Positions 1 through 8,338 of a stretch of DNA of 64,000 nucleotides are shown here, piece by piece. Position 1 is the stretch's first letter. The number at the start of each line of letters is the position of its first letter. The notes under the pieces are model-generated. The model was not told where the DNA came from and made no database searches. It was given only the letters and a program-made list of their open reading frames with translations. A program made the translations under genes and the position numbers. This stretch comes from AP-15 sp963833745 (GTDB lineage: Bacteria; Pseudomonadota; Alphaproteobacteria; ATCC43930; CGMCC-115725): NCBI GenBank assembly GCA_963833745.1, contig CAWHZD010000003.1, positions 124,001-188,000 of the forward strand. The letters are read 5' to 3'.

Positions 1-2953
1 CGCTGTCGCGGGTATAGGCGACTTTCCAGCCTGCGCTGGCGTAGGTGATGCCGCTCAACCGCCCGGCGCTCTCGTAGGTATAGGCGGTGCTGTAGAGCCT
101 GCCTGCAATCGTGCGGGCGTCGGTGATGATGTCGCCGCGCTCGTCATAGGAGCGGGACAAAGAACCGGGCTGGTCGGTCGCACTGGTCAACCGCCCGATG
201 CCGTCACCGTGGCCGGTCTGGTCGTAGGTGAGGGAGACGTTCAAGGTGCTGTCGCCGGTATAGGTCCGGGTCAACTGGCGGTCGAGCGCGTCATAGGTCG
301 CGCTTGAGAAATTCAGCCCCGACTGGTTCCGCCCGGTGAGGTTCGAGTCGCCGTCGTAATAGGTGATCGTCTTGAGGGTGTCGGGGCTGTTCTGCTGGAT
401 CGCGTCCCCGAAGCCGTCATAAACAAAGGTCGTCTGCCGCCCGCGCGGGTCCGTGACGGTGAGGGGGCGGCTGTGGCTGTCGTATTTGATACTGGAAAGG
501 GCGTTTTCAGGGTCTTTGGTGGTGGATAGCCGGTTCAACTGGTCAAAAGTCTGCGTCGTGACGTGAGAAATCGGGTCGGTGATGGTGAGGACGTTGCCGT
601 TGCTGTCGTGGGTAAAGGCCGTGCTCTGGCTCATGCCTCCCACGTCCGTGACCGTCCGGCCCAAGGCGTCATAGGTGGCGGTGTGCTGGCGCTTCGTCAC
701 GCTGCTGGCGTTCTTCCAGAGGGTCTGAGTCACGTCGCCCGCGCTGTCGTAGGTGATGCCCTGACTTTCGCTCAAAGCATTCGTAATCGACGTGGGGCGG
801 TGCGCGGCGTCGTAGGCGTAGGCCAGATAAGAGCTGTCGGGCAGGGTCCGCTTGGTCAGGTTCCCGGCGCTGTCATAGGCGAGGCTGGTGGTGAGGTTGC
901 CCGCCGATGTGTTGAGGACGCTTGAGGTCGGCCACAGGCGGGGGCTGTAGGCAATCGTCGTCAGGATGCCGTTCTGGTCGGTGATTTTCTTGGGATAGCC
1001 GCCGCCCGTCGCCGTCTTGATGTTCGTTGCGTGGGAAAGCGCGTCGGTGATCTTCACGAGCGTTCCGCCCGTGGTCCCGCCCGCATAGGCGTAGGTCGTC
1101 TTGGCCGTAACATCGGTGCGGGGAAGCTGCGCGGTCAGGACTTCGCCGGTGCGGTTGTAGGTATAGGTCCATGTCCGCGTCTGGCCGTTGGTGGAGTAGG
1201 GGAGGCTCTGGCTCGTCTCGTCGGTCAGTTTTTCAGTGAGGTTGTTGCCGCTCGAATCGTAGGTGAAATTCGCATTCAGCCCGTTCGTTGCAATCGTGTG
1301 CGGGAGGTGTGGCCACCAAAAGTCATAGGTGAGGTTGCTGACCTGCGCGTTCGTCGTCGCGGAGGCAAACGAAATCTGCGTGGGCTGGCCGTGGCTGTTG
1401 TTGATCCAGCTTGTATTATTGCCGTTCCAGTCGGTCAGGCTGTTGCGGTAGCCGTTCGCGTCATAGCTGATGGTTTCAGTCGCGGACGCCACGGGGGAAT
1501 TCGCGGCGCGGTCGATCTCGGTGACCTTCGGCACGCCCTGCATGGTCGTGAATTTGTAGGTTTCGACAATGCCAAGCGGGCCTTTCACGATGCGGTTGCC
1601 GGTGGTGTCGTCGTAGGAAACGGAGGTGTAATTCACCGCGCCGGAAAGCTCGCTCAAGATGCTCCGGCCTTTGCTGTCATAACCCCATGTTGCATAGCGG
1701 TTGCCGTTCTCGTCGGTGATTCCGGTCAGGGCGAAGGGATAGCTGGTGTTCTCGTACAGGTAGGTTTGATGCGTGGCGGGGCTGGTGTTGTAAGAAACGG
1801 TGGTGAGCTGGTGCGCGCTGCTGAACGCCACATAGCCATAGCTCAAGGTGAGACTGTCCGGCGTCGTCACACTGGAGAGCAGGCCGGACGAATAGCTGAA
1901 ACCAAGCTGCCTGCCGTAGGAGTCCGACACATAAGAAATCTGGCTGCTCGAATAGCCAATGGCCTGCAAATAGCCGCCACGCTTTTTAATGGATGTGAGG
2001 GTGGCTTTGCTGCCGGACGCCGTGTAAGTCTCAACCGTATCGTTCTGGTCGGTCAGGGTCCATGTGCTGCCGGAATTGGTGAGCTTCAAATCAACGTCGG
2101 TGTCGGGCGTGTAGGTGCCGGAACTGGAGATGAAATTGACAACTGCGCCGTCCGGGCGCTCGGCCTCGATGCCGTAGGAAAAGATGTGCAAATAGCGGTC
2201 GTAATTGGTGCGCCAGTTTGAACCCATTCTGGTCGCATAGGTGTCCGGCGATGCCATGCTGTTGTAATAGCGGATCAGATTTAGCTTGTTCTGCCCGTCT
2301 GTTTCGTAGTCGGTGACTTCATTGAAAACGTTGCCGCTGCCGAGGTCGATGGGCTCCCCGGTTTCACACCCGCCGGAATGGTCGCACGGCTTGCCGAGAG
2401 ATTTCGGGCTGAACCAGAAGCCGTTTCCTGATGTGCCGGTAAGAACAAGCCCTATTGCTGTGATGCTATGAGTGACCGGGTCCGCAGCCGCGCCAGAGTC
2501 GATAGTTCCGGCGTCTGATGTAATGACGGGATAGTCCCCGGCAGGATCAGCATCCGCCTGAAAGTTCCAAAATGTGATGTCCCCATTTGTCAGGGTGAAA
2601 CCTGTAGCGGCGGGGTTGATGTAATTACCGGTGCCGAGGCTCGCAACTCCATTGGCGTTCATCGTCCATGCGGTAATCTGGCTTGCCGCCACACTTCCAG
2701 TGTAGCCAGAAGCAACGCCGTCAAAAGTGACGGACCCGGTTAGGGAACCTCCCGCTATGCATGGCGGCGAAAGGTGGTACATCTCGCAATCTGAAAGACT
2801 GAAGGCAGGACCAATGTATTCATAGGTTTGGACCTGCGCCGGGGCCTGCCCGATATCCGCAAGCAACACGGCCACGAAAACGAGTGCCGGGAGAACCAAT
2901 GATAAAAGCAGCAACACCCTGACGGCGCGGCCATGATATGAAATATTGAACAA
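1..2953 (-). CDS. RHS-repeat (YD-repeat) protein, C-terminus beyond window
   Basis: The minus strand reads open from a TTG at 2953 to base 1, so about 984 residues are visible and the C-terminal part lies outside the window. After a hydrophobic N-terminal segment (residues about 11-31, a signal peptide or anchor) comes a roughly 150-residue unique region, then the RHS entry motif EPIDLGSGNVFNEVTDYET (about residue 205), then many YD-type repeats such as YDSAGNLTKRT, YDALGRTVTDV and YDSHSRPLTVTD. RHS proteins form large beta-shell cages that often carry a variable C-terminal toxin; that part is not visible. TTG is chosen because an AGGGAG ribosome site sits about 8 bases upstream and an in-frame TAG lies a few codons before it. 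A promoter and long leader precede it. The family is certain; whether it is a toxin is unknown. Confidence 0.9.
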   Translation of the reverse strand, partial: MFNISYHGRAVRVLLLLSLVLPALVFVAVLLADIGQAPAQVQTYEYIGPAFSLSDCEMYHLSPPCIAGGSLTGSVTFDGVASGYTGSVAASQITAWTMNANGVASLGTGNYINPAATGFTLTNGDITFWNFQADADPAGDYPVITSDAGTIDSGAAADPVTHSITAIGLVLTGTSGNGFWFSPKSLGKPCDHSGGCETGEPIDLGSGNVFNEVTDYETDGQNKLNLIRYYNSMASPDTYATRMGSNWRTNYDRYLHIFSYGIEAERPDGAVVNFISSSGTYTPDTDVDLKLTNSGSTWTLTDQNDTVETYTASGSKATLTSIKKRGGYLQAIGYSSSQISYVSDSYGRQLGFSYSSGLLSSVTTPDSLTLSYGYVAFSSAHQLTTVSYNTSPATHQTYLYENTSYPFALTGITDENGNRYATWGYDSKGRSILSELSGAVNYTSVSYDDTTGNRIVKGPLGIVETYKFTTMQGVPKVTEIDRAANSPVASATETISYDANGYRNSLTDWNGNNTSWINNSHGQPTQISFASATTNAQVSNLTYDFWWPHLPHTIATNGLNANFTYDSSGNNLTEKLTDETSQSLPYSTNGQTRTWTYTYNRTGEVLTAQLPRTDVTAKTTYAYAGGTTGGTLVKITDALSHATNIKTATGGGYPKKITDQNGILTTIAYSPRLWPTSSVLNTSAGNLTTSLAYDSAGNLTKRTLPDSSYLAYAYDAAHRPTSITNALSESQGITYDSAGDVTQTLWKNASSVTKRQHTATYDALGRTVTDVGGMSQSTAFTHDSNGNVLTITDPISHVTTQTFDQLNRLSTTKDPENALSSIKYDSHSRPLTVTDPRGRQTTFVYDGFGDAIQQNSPDTLKTITYYDGDSNLTGRNQSGLNFSSATYDALDRQLTRTYTGDSTLNVSLTYDQTGHGDGIGRLTSATDQPGSLSRSYDERGDIITDARTIAGRLYSTAYTYESAGRLSGITYASAGWKVAYTRDS

Positions 2954-3193
2954 AAGAATGCTCTCCCTGAAATCCCCCGGTTTCTATTTTAATATCCACC
3001 TGCCTTTCTTTGGGCTGGTGGCCGGGAGTTGAAAGACTGGCAAAAGTCAGCCGCGAAAACCTTTAGGCCGAAGCCTTGGACATAGTCCCCGCCTCCCGGC
3101 CATAGGCCGGAAGGCATCTTTTGCGGCGATGCCATGCCGCTTTCGCTTGGGCTTTCAAGTCCCGCCGCCAGAAAAGAAGCTGGCGGTAGAAAA
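2954..3193 (-). promoter_or_regulatory. Structured 5' leader of the RHS gene
   Basis: Between the promoter and the TTG start the transcript would carry about 230 nt rich in short inverted repeats. Clear ones are CCGCCAG/CTGGCGG (3180-3186 with 3165-3171), a CGGCC-TAT-GGCCG hairpin near 3095-3110 and an AGGC-TTCG-GCCT hairpin near 3065-3076. No known riboswitch consensus could be matched by eye. It may act in translation control, attenuation or mRNA stability. Confidence 0.4.
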
Positions 3194-3222
3194 ATAATAT
3201 CTGATTCTAGCGAAACGGTCAA
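3194..3222 (-). promoter_or_regulatory. Sigma-70 type promoter for the RHS gene
   Basis: On the minus strand TTGACC (3222-3217) is followed after exactly 17 bases by TATTAT (3199-3194). Spacing and boxes match the housekeeping consensus, and the element lies about 240 bases before the RHS start in the right direction. Confidence 0.6.
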
Positions 3223-3679
3223 AGCCGGTGTTTTGGGATGCGCTCGAAAGGGAACCCTTTCCCGCGCTCGGGGTGCGGCTCGTAACCTATTGATCTCGAA
3301 CAGGTCGGTACCGGTCAAAAGGGGCGTGTCGAAATTTCCTGTGGATAATTTATCGAGCTATGGCGGCGCGGGTGGGGTTGTTGGCCTCGGCGGAAGGCGA
3401 CGCGGCAAGATCGTCCTCGAAAAACATTCCTCGCACGTGACGATGCCGGTCGCGGCGTCGCATTCGAAGACGGCTGGACCGTCGACGCGGCGCAGCAGCA
3501 TATGACGATATCGGGGCCCGATGTCGCGCTTGACCGCGGCTGGGCCGTCCACACGGTCCAGGGTGTCCTCGTTCCGCCATGCTTCGCAGATTTGTTGCGA
3601 GCCTATCAGGCCCCTACTCTGCCGGTTCGCGAGCCTTGGTACGAGAAACCCGGGCCCGTTGGGTGCGGGGCCCGGCTGA
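3223..3679. other. Stretch without a recognisable gene
   Basis: Only short ORFs in overlapping frames. One minus-strand reading near 3360-3550 contains a CEEC motif but has no convincing start or relatives I recognise. No tRNA, terminator or mobile-element end was seen. Confidence 0.4.
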
Positions 3680-4444
3680 TTATGGCATAGCCTCGCATCC
3701 CACCGCCCCGCGCGAATTCACCTTCGCCTTCCCCGCCGTGTCGAGCGTCATGTCCACGTCGTAGAAGATAATGCTGGGAGTCATCGCCGGTGCCGGCGAC
3801 TTCCCCTTCCGATACGCGGCTGCGCAGGCCTGGACCGATGGCGATGACTGCGCCATGTCACGCGGAATCGCGCCCGCCCGCACCATCTTCGCCCAGCAGG
3901 CGGATCCGTCCTTGACGATTGAGCATGAGCCGTTGACGGCCCGCGCATAGCGGAGATGCAACGCGCCGTTCTCGACGTCCACAGACTGGAAGCCTGTCGA
4001 CGTCCTGCTGTCGGCAAAAATCTGCCGGCCGCTGCCCGCGTCGATGACCTGGAAATCCTGCGCGCCGCTCGGGTCCGCCACGGCGAAAATCAGGTACGGC
4101 CCCTTTCTGCCGATCAGATAGTACCCATTCGTTTTCAGCGGCACAGCGTTGGCTACGGGGGCAACACTACAAGCAGGGCGTGGCCCGGCGCCGGGGAATG
4201 GAACGATGGTGGCATCGCTCGGATCAGGCGTATCTGTCTGAGTTTGCCGGATCATCAGGTCCGGGTAGTAGGTGCATTTGGTTTCACCGGCAGGATCGGC
4301 GGGTGACTTCGCCGGAATGCGCTTGACGGTCACCAAATAATCGAACAGCGCGGCGTCGTGGTCGGCGCTGTCCTGCGCGCGTCCGGGAACCGTGCCGGTC
4401 ATCGCAACCGCAAAGATGAGCAGAGCTACCCGAAGATGAGCCAA
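3680..4444 (-). CDS. Secreted hypothetical protein
   Basis: The 254-residue product opens with a typical signal peptide (hydrophobic stretch ALLIFAVAMTGTVPG ending in a GRAQ cleavage region), so export to the periplasm is likely. The mature part has five cysteines, the motif GYYLIGRKGPYLIFAVADP in the middle and a C-terminal stretch IIFYDVDMTLDTAGKAKVN. I do not recognise a family. The start is TTG at 4444, supported by an AGGAGG site five bases upstream. It stands alone, not in an obvious operon. Confidence 0.7.
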   Translation of the reverse strand: MAHLRVALLIFAVAMTGTVPGRAQDSADHDAALFDYLVTVKRIPAKSPADPAGETKCTYYPDLMIRQTQTDTPDPSDATIVPFPGAGPRPACSVAPVANAVPLKTNGYYLIGRKGPYLIFAVADPSGAQDFQVIDAGSGRQIFADSRTSTGFQSVDVENGALHLRYARAVNGSCSIVKDGSACWAKMVRAGAIPRDMAQSSPSVQACAAAYRKGKSPAPAMTPSIIFYDVDMTLDTAGKAKVNSRGAVGCEAMP

Positions 4445-4768
4445 TATGGCCTCCTTGAGGCCCGAAAGCAGTTAGGCGCATCCAGCACGCCCCCGCGAGC
4501 CTCAGGCAAAGATGGGCCTTCAGAATCACGGTCGTGTGCAGCCAAAATTGTCCTGTTCTCGCTCATCTCCACGTCTTACGACAGTTCTGGTTTGAGCATA
4601 TGCGCCCGATTGTGGCGGTGGCGCGACTGCACTGTATCAAGCTACATCTTGTCGGTGGTAAGTTGAGAAGCGGCGCAAATCGTCGAGGCGCTGGCGAGCG
4701 CAATCTGAGGTTAATACTACCCACCTCGATTATTCGGCGCCTTCCCTTGCGGCGATTCGCAGATTTGT
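4445..4768. other. Stretch without a recognisable gene
   Basis: Short overlapping ORFs only, with no family resemblance and no clear promoter or repeat. It separates the divergent secreted protein from the Ku/RHS scrap. Confidence 0.35.
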
Positions 4769-4940
4769 TTGCGCGGCAGCTTGTCACCTCGCGGCCATTT
4801 TGACCCAGCTACCTTCCGTGATCGTTACCAAGAGGCGCTGCGCGAGCTGATCGAGGCGGAGGAGAAAGGTCTGCCAGTCACGCCTAAGCAGATCTCCCGG
4901 CCGGCGCCGGTGCTCGATTTGACGAGCGCGCTCAAACAAT
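4769..4940 (+). pseudogene. ku: Ku C-terminal fragment (NHEJ end-binding protein)
   Basis: The translated fragment contains FDPATFRDRYQEALRELIEA, then KGLPVTPKQISRPAP and VLDLTSALKQ, which is the order of the C-terminal tail of bacterial Ku proteins (FDP..F.DRY..AL..L, linker, DL..ALK). The DNA-end-binding core, some 200 residues upstream, is missing, so it cannot be functional. At about 4938 it passes directly into a fragment of an RHS gene in another frame, marking a recombination junction. Confidence 0.7.
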
Positions 4941-5052
4941 TCCGGCAGCACATGGACCCTGACAGATCGCGACGACACGGTTGAGACCTATACGGCGTCG
5001 GGCAGCAAAGCGATCCTTACTTCCATCAAAAAGCGCGGCGGCTATTTGCATC
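4938..5052 (+). pseudogene. RHS gene fragment, paralogous to the gene at 1-2953
   Basis: In the frame starting near 4938 the plus strand reads NSGSTWTLTDRDDTVETY, then TASGSKAILTSIKKRGGYL, nearly identical to a stretch of the RHS protein at 1-2953 but on the opposite strand. The similarity stops at about 5052. It is a short relic of a second RHS copy, joined to the Ku scrap. Confidence 0.75.
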
Positions 5053-5137
5053 CCGCGGCCACAACGGTCAAGCTGGAGAGAAAGGGATTGGTCGTCAGTC
5101 TCGTCGCCGAGCATAGCCGATCAACATGGGCGGCTGT

Positions 5138-5377
5138 TTACCAGTTCAGGAAGTCAACGAAGTCGTTAACGGCATCGAGCGCGTCCTTTTCGTTTTCTGC
5201 CTCAGGAAGACCGGGCACCAGCATGGTTTGGCCGTCATCGGCCAGCCTGGCACGGGCAGAGACTTTTTCTTTCAATTCCTTTCCCGGCCCGATCCCGACA
5301 AGCAACATGCCTGGTTCGTCTCGCTTTCGGCTGATTTTGATTTCCCCGGTGCGGAAGCAGTGTGCGTGAAGAATCAT
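5138..5377 (-). CDS. Small hypothetical protein (79 aa)
   Basis: The reading frame could begin at 5443, but ATG 5377 gives the most protein-like product: MILHAHCFRTGEIKISRKRD followed by a segment with GMLLVGIGPGKELKEKV and an acidic tail ending NDFVDFLNW. A weak AAAGAGA site precedes it. It follows the luxI-linked small ORF by 55 bases on the same strand, so co-transcription with the quorum-sensing genes is possible. I recognise no family. Confidence 0.45.
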   Translation of the reverse strand: MILHAHCFRTGEIKISRKRDEPGMLLVGIGPGKELKEKVSARARLADDGQTMLVPGLPEAENEKDALDAVNDFVDFLNW

Positions 5378-5432
5378 GCTCGATCTCTTTTTGATTTTTC
5401 GCGGGTTGTGCCCTGACCGGACAGCGACGGCG

Positions 5433-5654
5433 TCAGTTTTCATTGGCGATAATATGACCGCTTCGGAGAAACATGTAATACAGGACGAAGCACACGTTGA
5501 AGGTTGAGTTGATGAGGGTATAGATCTCCTCGGAATTTGTGTTGACCGCTTCGGTTCTTAAATACTCTAGCGCATCAACGATATTCTGGATACGCTCATA
5601 GTCATATTTATCCTCGCTATCGAGAAGGGAATCGCATCTAGGCGGCTTGGGCAT
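5433..5654 (-). CDS. Small protein translationally coupled to luxI
   Basis: This 73-residue product starts at ATG 5654 inside the end of luxI, overlapping it by 17 bases, with an AAGGGG site six bases before the start. It is predicted to be mostly helical (IQNIVDALEYLRTEAVNT and ALIN-like STFNVCFVLYYMFLRSG). The overlap implies coupled translation. In Rhizobium a small protein of similar size, CinS, is encoded directly after cinI and acts as an anti-repressor; only position and size are shared here, so an equivalent role is inference. Confidence 0.65.
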   Translation of the reverse strand: MPKPPRCDSLLDSEDKYDYERIQNIVDALEYLRTEAVNTNSEEIYTLINSTFNVCFVLYYMFLRSGHIIANEN

Positions 5655-6285
5655 AGGAAACCCCTTCCCCGTGGCCCGCTGGCAGTAATCTCAGGACGGT
5701 CTCATTGATCCCTGTCCTGGCCCGGACATTGTCAAGCTGGCCTTGGTCGACGGGGATGGCGACGGCGCGGATTCGGTGCCGACCAATGACGGTTACCGGT
5801 CCCAGATACTCCATCTCGATGCCGGAATTTTCGAACACGCTGCGGTAGATATAGGTCGGCATCATGCCGATAATCCTCGTGATACCCGCCTGCAGCCCGA
5901 ATTCGAGATAGGCTGCAGCCATCTCGTGGATGATCCGGGTTCTTAAGGCAGGCTCGATATCCCTGTCGATGCAATAGCGGGTCCCCTCCCAGACGTGCTC
6001 GGAGCTCAACAGCGCCTGGTCCTTCACCATGCCGGGCCAGAGGTCTTTGAGCATGCAGCCGTGAATCGTCGGGGTGAGCCGACTGACGCCAAGCGCCCGG
6101 CCGTCGGGCGTGTGGTAGACCAGATAATGGCTCGCCGGCGTGTCATACTGGTCGTACTCCATGCCTCGATAGATCCGGACGTCGTAATCCTGGCGCTCGA
6201 TGAATGCGCGGTAGCGAAGCTGAAACTGTGAGTGAAAGGCCGGCCCGAACAAATGGATATTTTCGCAGCTGATACAGGAAATCAT
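5638..6285 (-). CDS. luxI: Acyl-homoserine-lactone synthase, LuxI family
   Basis: The 215-residue product catalyses N-acyl-homoserine lactone formation from S-adenosylmethionine and an acyl donor. Nearly all family-invariant residues are in register from ATG 6285: R24, F28, E43, D45, D48, R69 (GVSRL) and E100/R103 in WEGTRYCID. The usual tryptophan near position 34 is tyrosine (QDYDV). A TTG at 6300 is also open, but a GGGGAGGAG site lies just before ATG 6285 and the residue register fits that start. It follows luxR on the same strand with a 78-base gap holding a palindromic site, and overlaps a small downstream gene. The acyl chain cannot be deduced. Confidence 0.93.
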   Translation of the reverse strand: MISCISCENIHLFGPAFHSQFQLRYRAFIERQDYDVRIYRGMEYDQYDTPASHYLVYHTPDGRALGVSRLTPTIHGCMLKDLWPGMVKDQALLSSEHVWEGTRYCIDRDIEPALRTRIIHEMAAAYLEFGLQAGITRIIGMMPTYIYRSVFENSGIEMEYLGPVTVIGRHRIRAVAIPVDQGQLDNVRARTGINETVLRLLPAGHGEGVSYAQAA

Positions 6286-6346
6286 GGTGCTCCTCCCCAA
6301 CGATATTCTTAAGGAGCATCAAATCACAGACCGCTTTGTGGGAAAC

Positions 6347-6361
6347 TCACGAGGTCTCGTA
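6347..6361 (-). promoter_or_regulatory. lux-box-like palindrome upstream of luxI
   Basis: On the minus strand the site reads TACGAG-AC-CTCGTG, with an extra A after it. The 14-mer ACGAGACCTCGTGA is identical to the core of the palindrome at 8254-8279. It lies about 69 bases before the luxI start, a usual place for LuxR-type activation. Binding by the neighbouring LuxR is inferred. Confidence 0.6.
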
Positions 6362-6363
6362 TT

Positions 6364-7104
6364 TCAGAGGTGGATCAAGCCCAGGGTCAATGCTTTGACG
6401 ACCGCCATCGTGCGGTTGTTCACCTCCAGCTTCCTGAAGATGTTCCGCATGTGCAAGTCCACGGTATGAACGCTCATGTGCAGCTTATCGGCGATCAGGG
6501 CGTCACTCCTTCCGTGGAGCACCATCGACAAAACATCTCGCTCCTTGTCGGTCAGGAAAATATTGGCCGCGGCCGGCGCAGGACGTTCGTTGAGGTGTTT
6601 GAACCTGACATAGAAGTGATGGCAGTAGGCGCTGACGAGGTCGAGATTGCCGTCGAAGGCGTCTTTCTTTTCGACGGTTGCCAGAGCTATACCGGCCGTC
6701 TGGTTGCGCGGGCCACGCATCAGGATCCCCAGCCCGTTATGCAATCCGGCCTCCTCGCCGAGATTGAGGCAGAGGCGCTGCTTTTTGCGGAGCTCCAGGT
6801 AGCGGGGGATTTCGCTCCACTCGAAGATGCCGACCTTGTTGGCGGCGTGGATCAGAACGGGATCGATGCGGTCAAACCCGTTCTGAAAATAGTAATCCAG
6901 CCAGTCGCGGGGATAGTTATGGATGATGCCGAGTTGGGCCGGCGCTTCGATGTCGTTATGTTCGGTCGATAGCGAGAAGATGGCCCGGTCGAGGCCGTGC
7001 AGCTTGACGGTGTCGACGAAGACCTTGAACAGGGCCTCGACGCTGCCGGTGGCATTGGCCCTTTCGAGATAATCCTCAAATTGGTACTTCTTTACGCTGT
7101 TCAT
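6364..7104 (-). CDS. luxR: LuxR-family quorum-sensing regulator
   Basis: The 246-residue protein has an N-terminal autoinducer-binding domain with the hallmark residues W and Y in DWLDYYFQ, D-P in RIDPV and W in FEWSEI, followed by a C-terminal LuxR helix-turn-helix (LTDKERDVLSMVLHGRSDAL, then MSVHTVDLHMRNIFRKL). It should bind the signal made by the adjacent LuxI and regulate palindromic sites. The frame is open to a TTG at 7137, but ATG 7104 gives the usual family length; neither has a strong ribosome site. It lies upstream of luxI on the same strand and downstream of the dioxygenase gene. Confidence 0.93.
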   Translation of the reverse strand: MNSVKKYQFEDYLERANATGSVEALFKVFVDTVKLHGLDRAIFSLSTEHNDIEAPAQLGIIHNYPRDWLDYYFQNGFDRIDPVLIHAANKVGIFEWSEIPRYLELRKKQRLCLNLGEEAGLHNGLGILMRGPRNQTAGIALATVEKKDAFDGNLDLVSAYCHHFYVRFKHLNERPAPAAANIFLTDKERDVLSMVLHGRSDALIADKLHMSVHTVDLHMRNIFRKLEVNNRTMAVVKALTLGLIHL

Positions 7105-7316
7105 GGGGAGCCTGGCTACTGCCGGCAATGACGTCAAAAGTGGGAGGGATGGATTTCCGAGCGTGCGCGCGAGTATATTATAAAATATTCTATCGATATA
7201 CGAATCGTTGCGAAATCATAGGTGCGGCCCGATCAATAGTCAAAGCGTAACGGATCACGCATAAGGCTTCTCCCGGTCAGTGAAAAGGCCTGTTATGACT
7301 TTTAAGCGCGCCTTAT

Positions 7317-8202
7317 TCAGACGCCCAGCATTTTCGCGCGGTGCTCTTCGAGCATCGACTGGACTTCCTTCGGAATGAACTCCTGGAACGGGGAGGAACC
7401 GGCTCGCCCCTCTTTGAGCATTCGGATCGGGTCCTGGCCTTCGACACAGCCGAGATTGGGTTCGTGCACGAAATATCCCAATAGCCGTTGCAGCTCTTCT
7501 GGCAGCGATCGCGCGATATCCGGAGGGACCGCCAGATACTGATTTTCCGCCTGGCGCAGCCAACCGAGGCAATAGCTGATGACAATTCCGGTTCTGGGCT
7601 GGTCCGTCCTGTTGGCGCCGCCGGCATGCAGCAGCGAGCCGAAATAAATCAGTACGGAGCCCTTCCGCATTTCGCCTTGCGTGATCTCGTGGGGTTCCGG
7701 CGCCCGGTCCCGCGGCCATTTATGGCTGCCGGGGACGAGCAGCGTCGCGCCGTTCTCCTTCGTAAAATCGTCGACTGCCCACATGCAATTGATTCATCGC
7801 TTCCCGTCCCGGATGCTCGAACGAGAACATCAGGTCGTCGGCGTGGATCAGCTGCTGCGGTTCGCCCGGGCCGATCTGAATGGCCTGGGTGAGGCTCAGC
7901 TGATACGCCCTGCAGCTCCGCAAGAGAAATTCGTCCATGACAGCGAGGATGTGTGGTTCCAAACTCATCTGCCGGCAGGCTTTTGATTTGGCGATCAGCC
8001 CGCTCAGCCGTTTGGTGGCGAAGCCGTAAAAATTGCCCTGACAGGGCGCCGTGGCGTCCAGCAGCGGCCGTATTCTGTCTTCCAAAGCCGCATGGCCTGG
8101 ATCGCCCAGCATGTTTTCGATGACGACACATCCCTGCTCTTCCAGAATTTCATTTATGGTCCCGAGGTTTTCGCCCCGGCGGACGGTGTGAAGATTGCTC
8201 AT
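7317..8202 (-). pseudogene. PhyH-type Fe(II)/2-oxoglutarate dioxygenase, frameshifted
   Basis: Two frames cover one phytanoyl-CoA dioxygenase-like protein of about 295 residues. The first part (start ATG 8202, AAGGAG six bases upstream) carries the iron-binding H-x-D in QLIHADDLMF; the second part carries LLVPGSHKWP and the distal His and Arg in LLHAGGANRTDQPRTG. The frame changes near 7793, where removing one A restores AMINCMWAVDDF. It is therefore either a recent pseudogene or an assembly error. It is transcribed away from the desaturase with a perfect palindrome in the shared promoter, suggesting quorum control. The family hydroxylates acyl chains or other small molecules; the substrate is unknown. 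Confidence 0.75.
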
Positions 8203-8253
8203 GCTGACTCCTTTTGTGTCGATAACAAAAGATTAGGCGCGCGGGACCCGAGG

Positions 8254-8279
8254 AAAAATCACGAGACCTCGTGATTTTT
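8254..8279. promoter_or_regulatory. 26-bp perfect palindrome in a divergent promoter
   Basis: The site consists of 12-base arms AAAAATCACGAG and CTCGTGATTTTT separated by AC. It sits 52 bases before the dioxygenase start (8202) and 60 bases before the desaturase start (8339), almost midway. The inner 14-mer is repeated before luxI. Read as a LuxR-type operator for both genes; the long T tail could also act as a terminator, but its central position favours an operator. Confidence 0.65.
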
Positions 8280-8338
8280 ATTTCGGGTGCGAAAAATACC
8301 CTGAGTCTCCTCGGAAAACGCGATAGGAGCACTCACCG

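Noticed and set aside
1031..2221. A 396-aa plus-strand ORF
   Set aside because: It is antisense to the RHS gene; the minus strand carries unmistakable YD repeats.
3001..3193. Known riboswitch (cyclic-di-GMP or cobalamin type) in the RHS leader
   Set aside because: Some helix-like pieces are suggestive, but the conserved cores could not be found.
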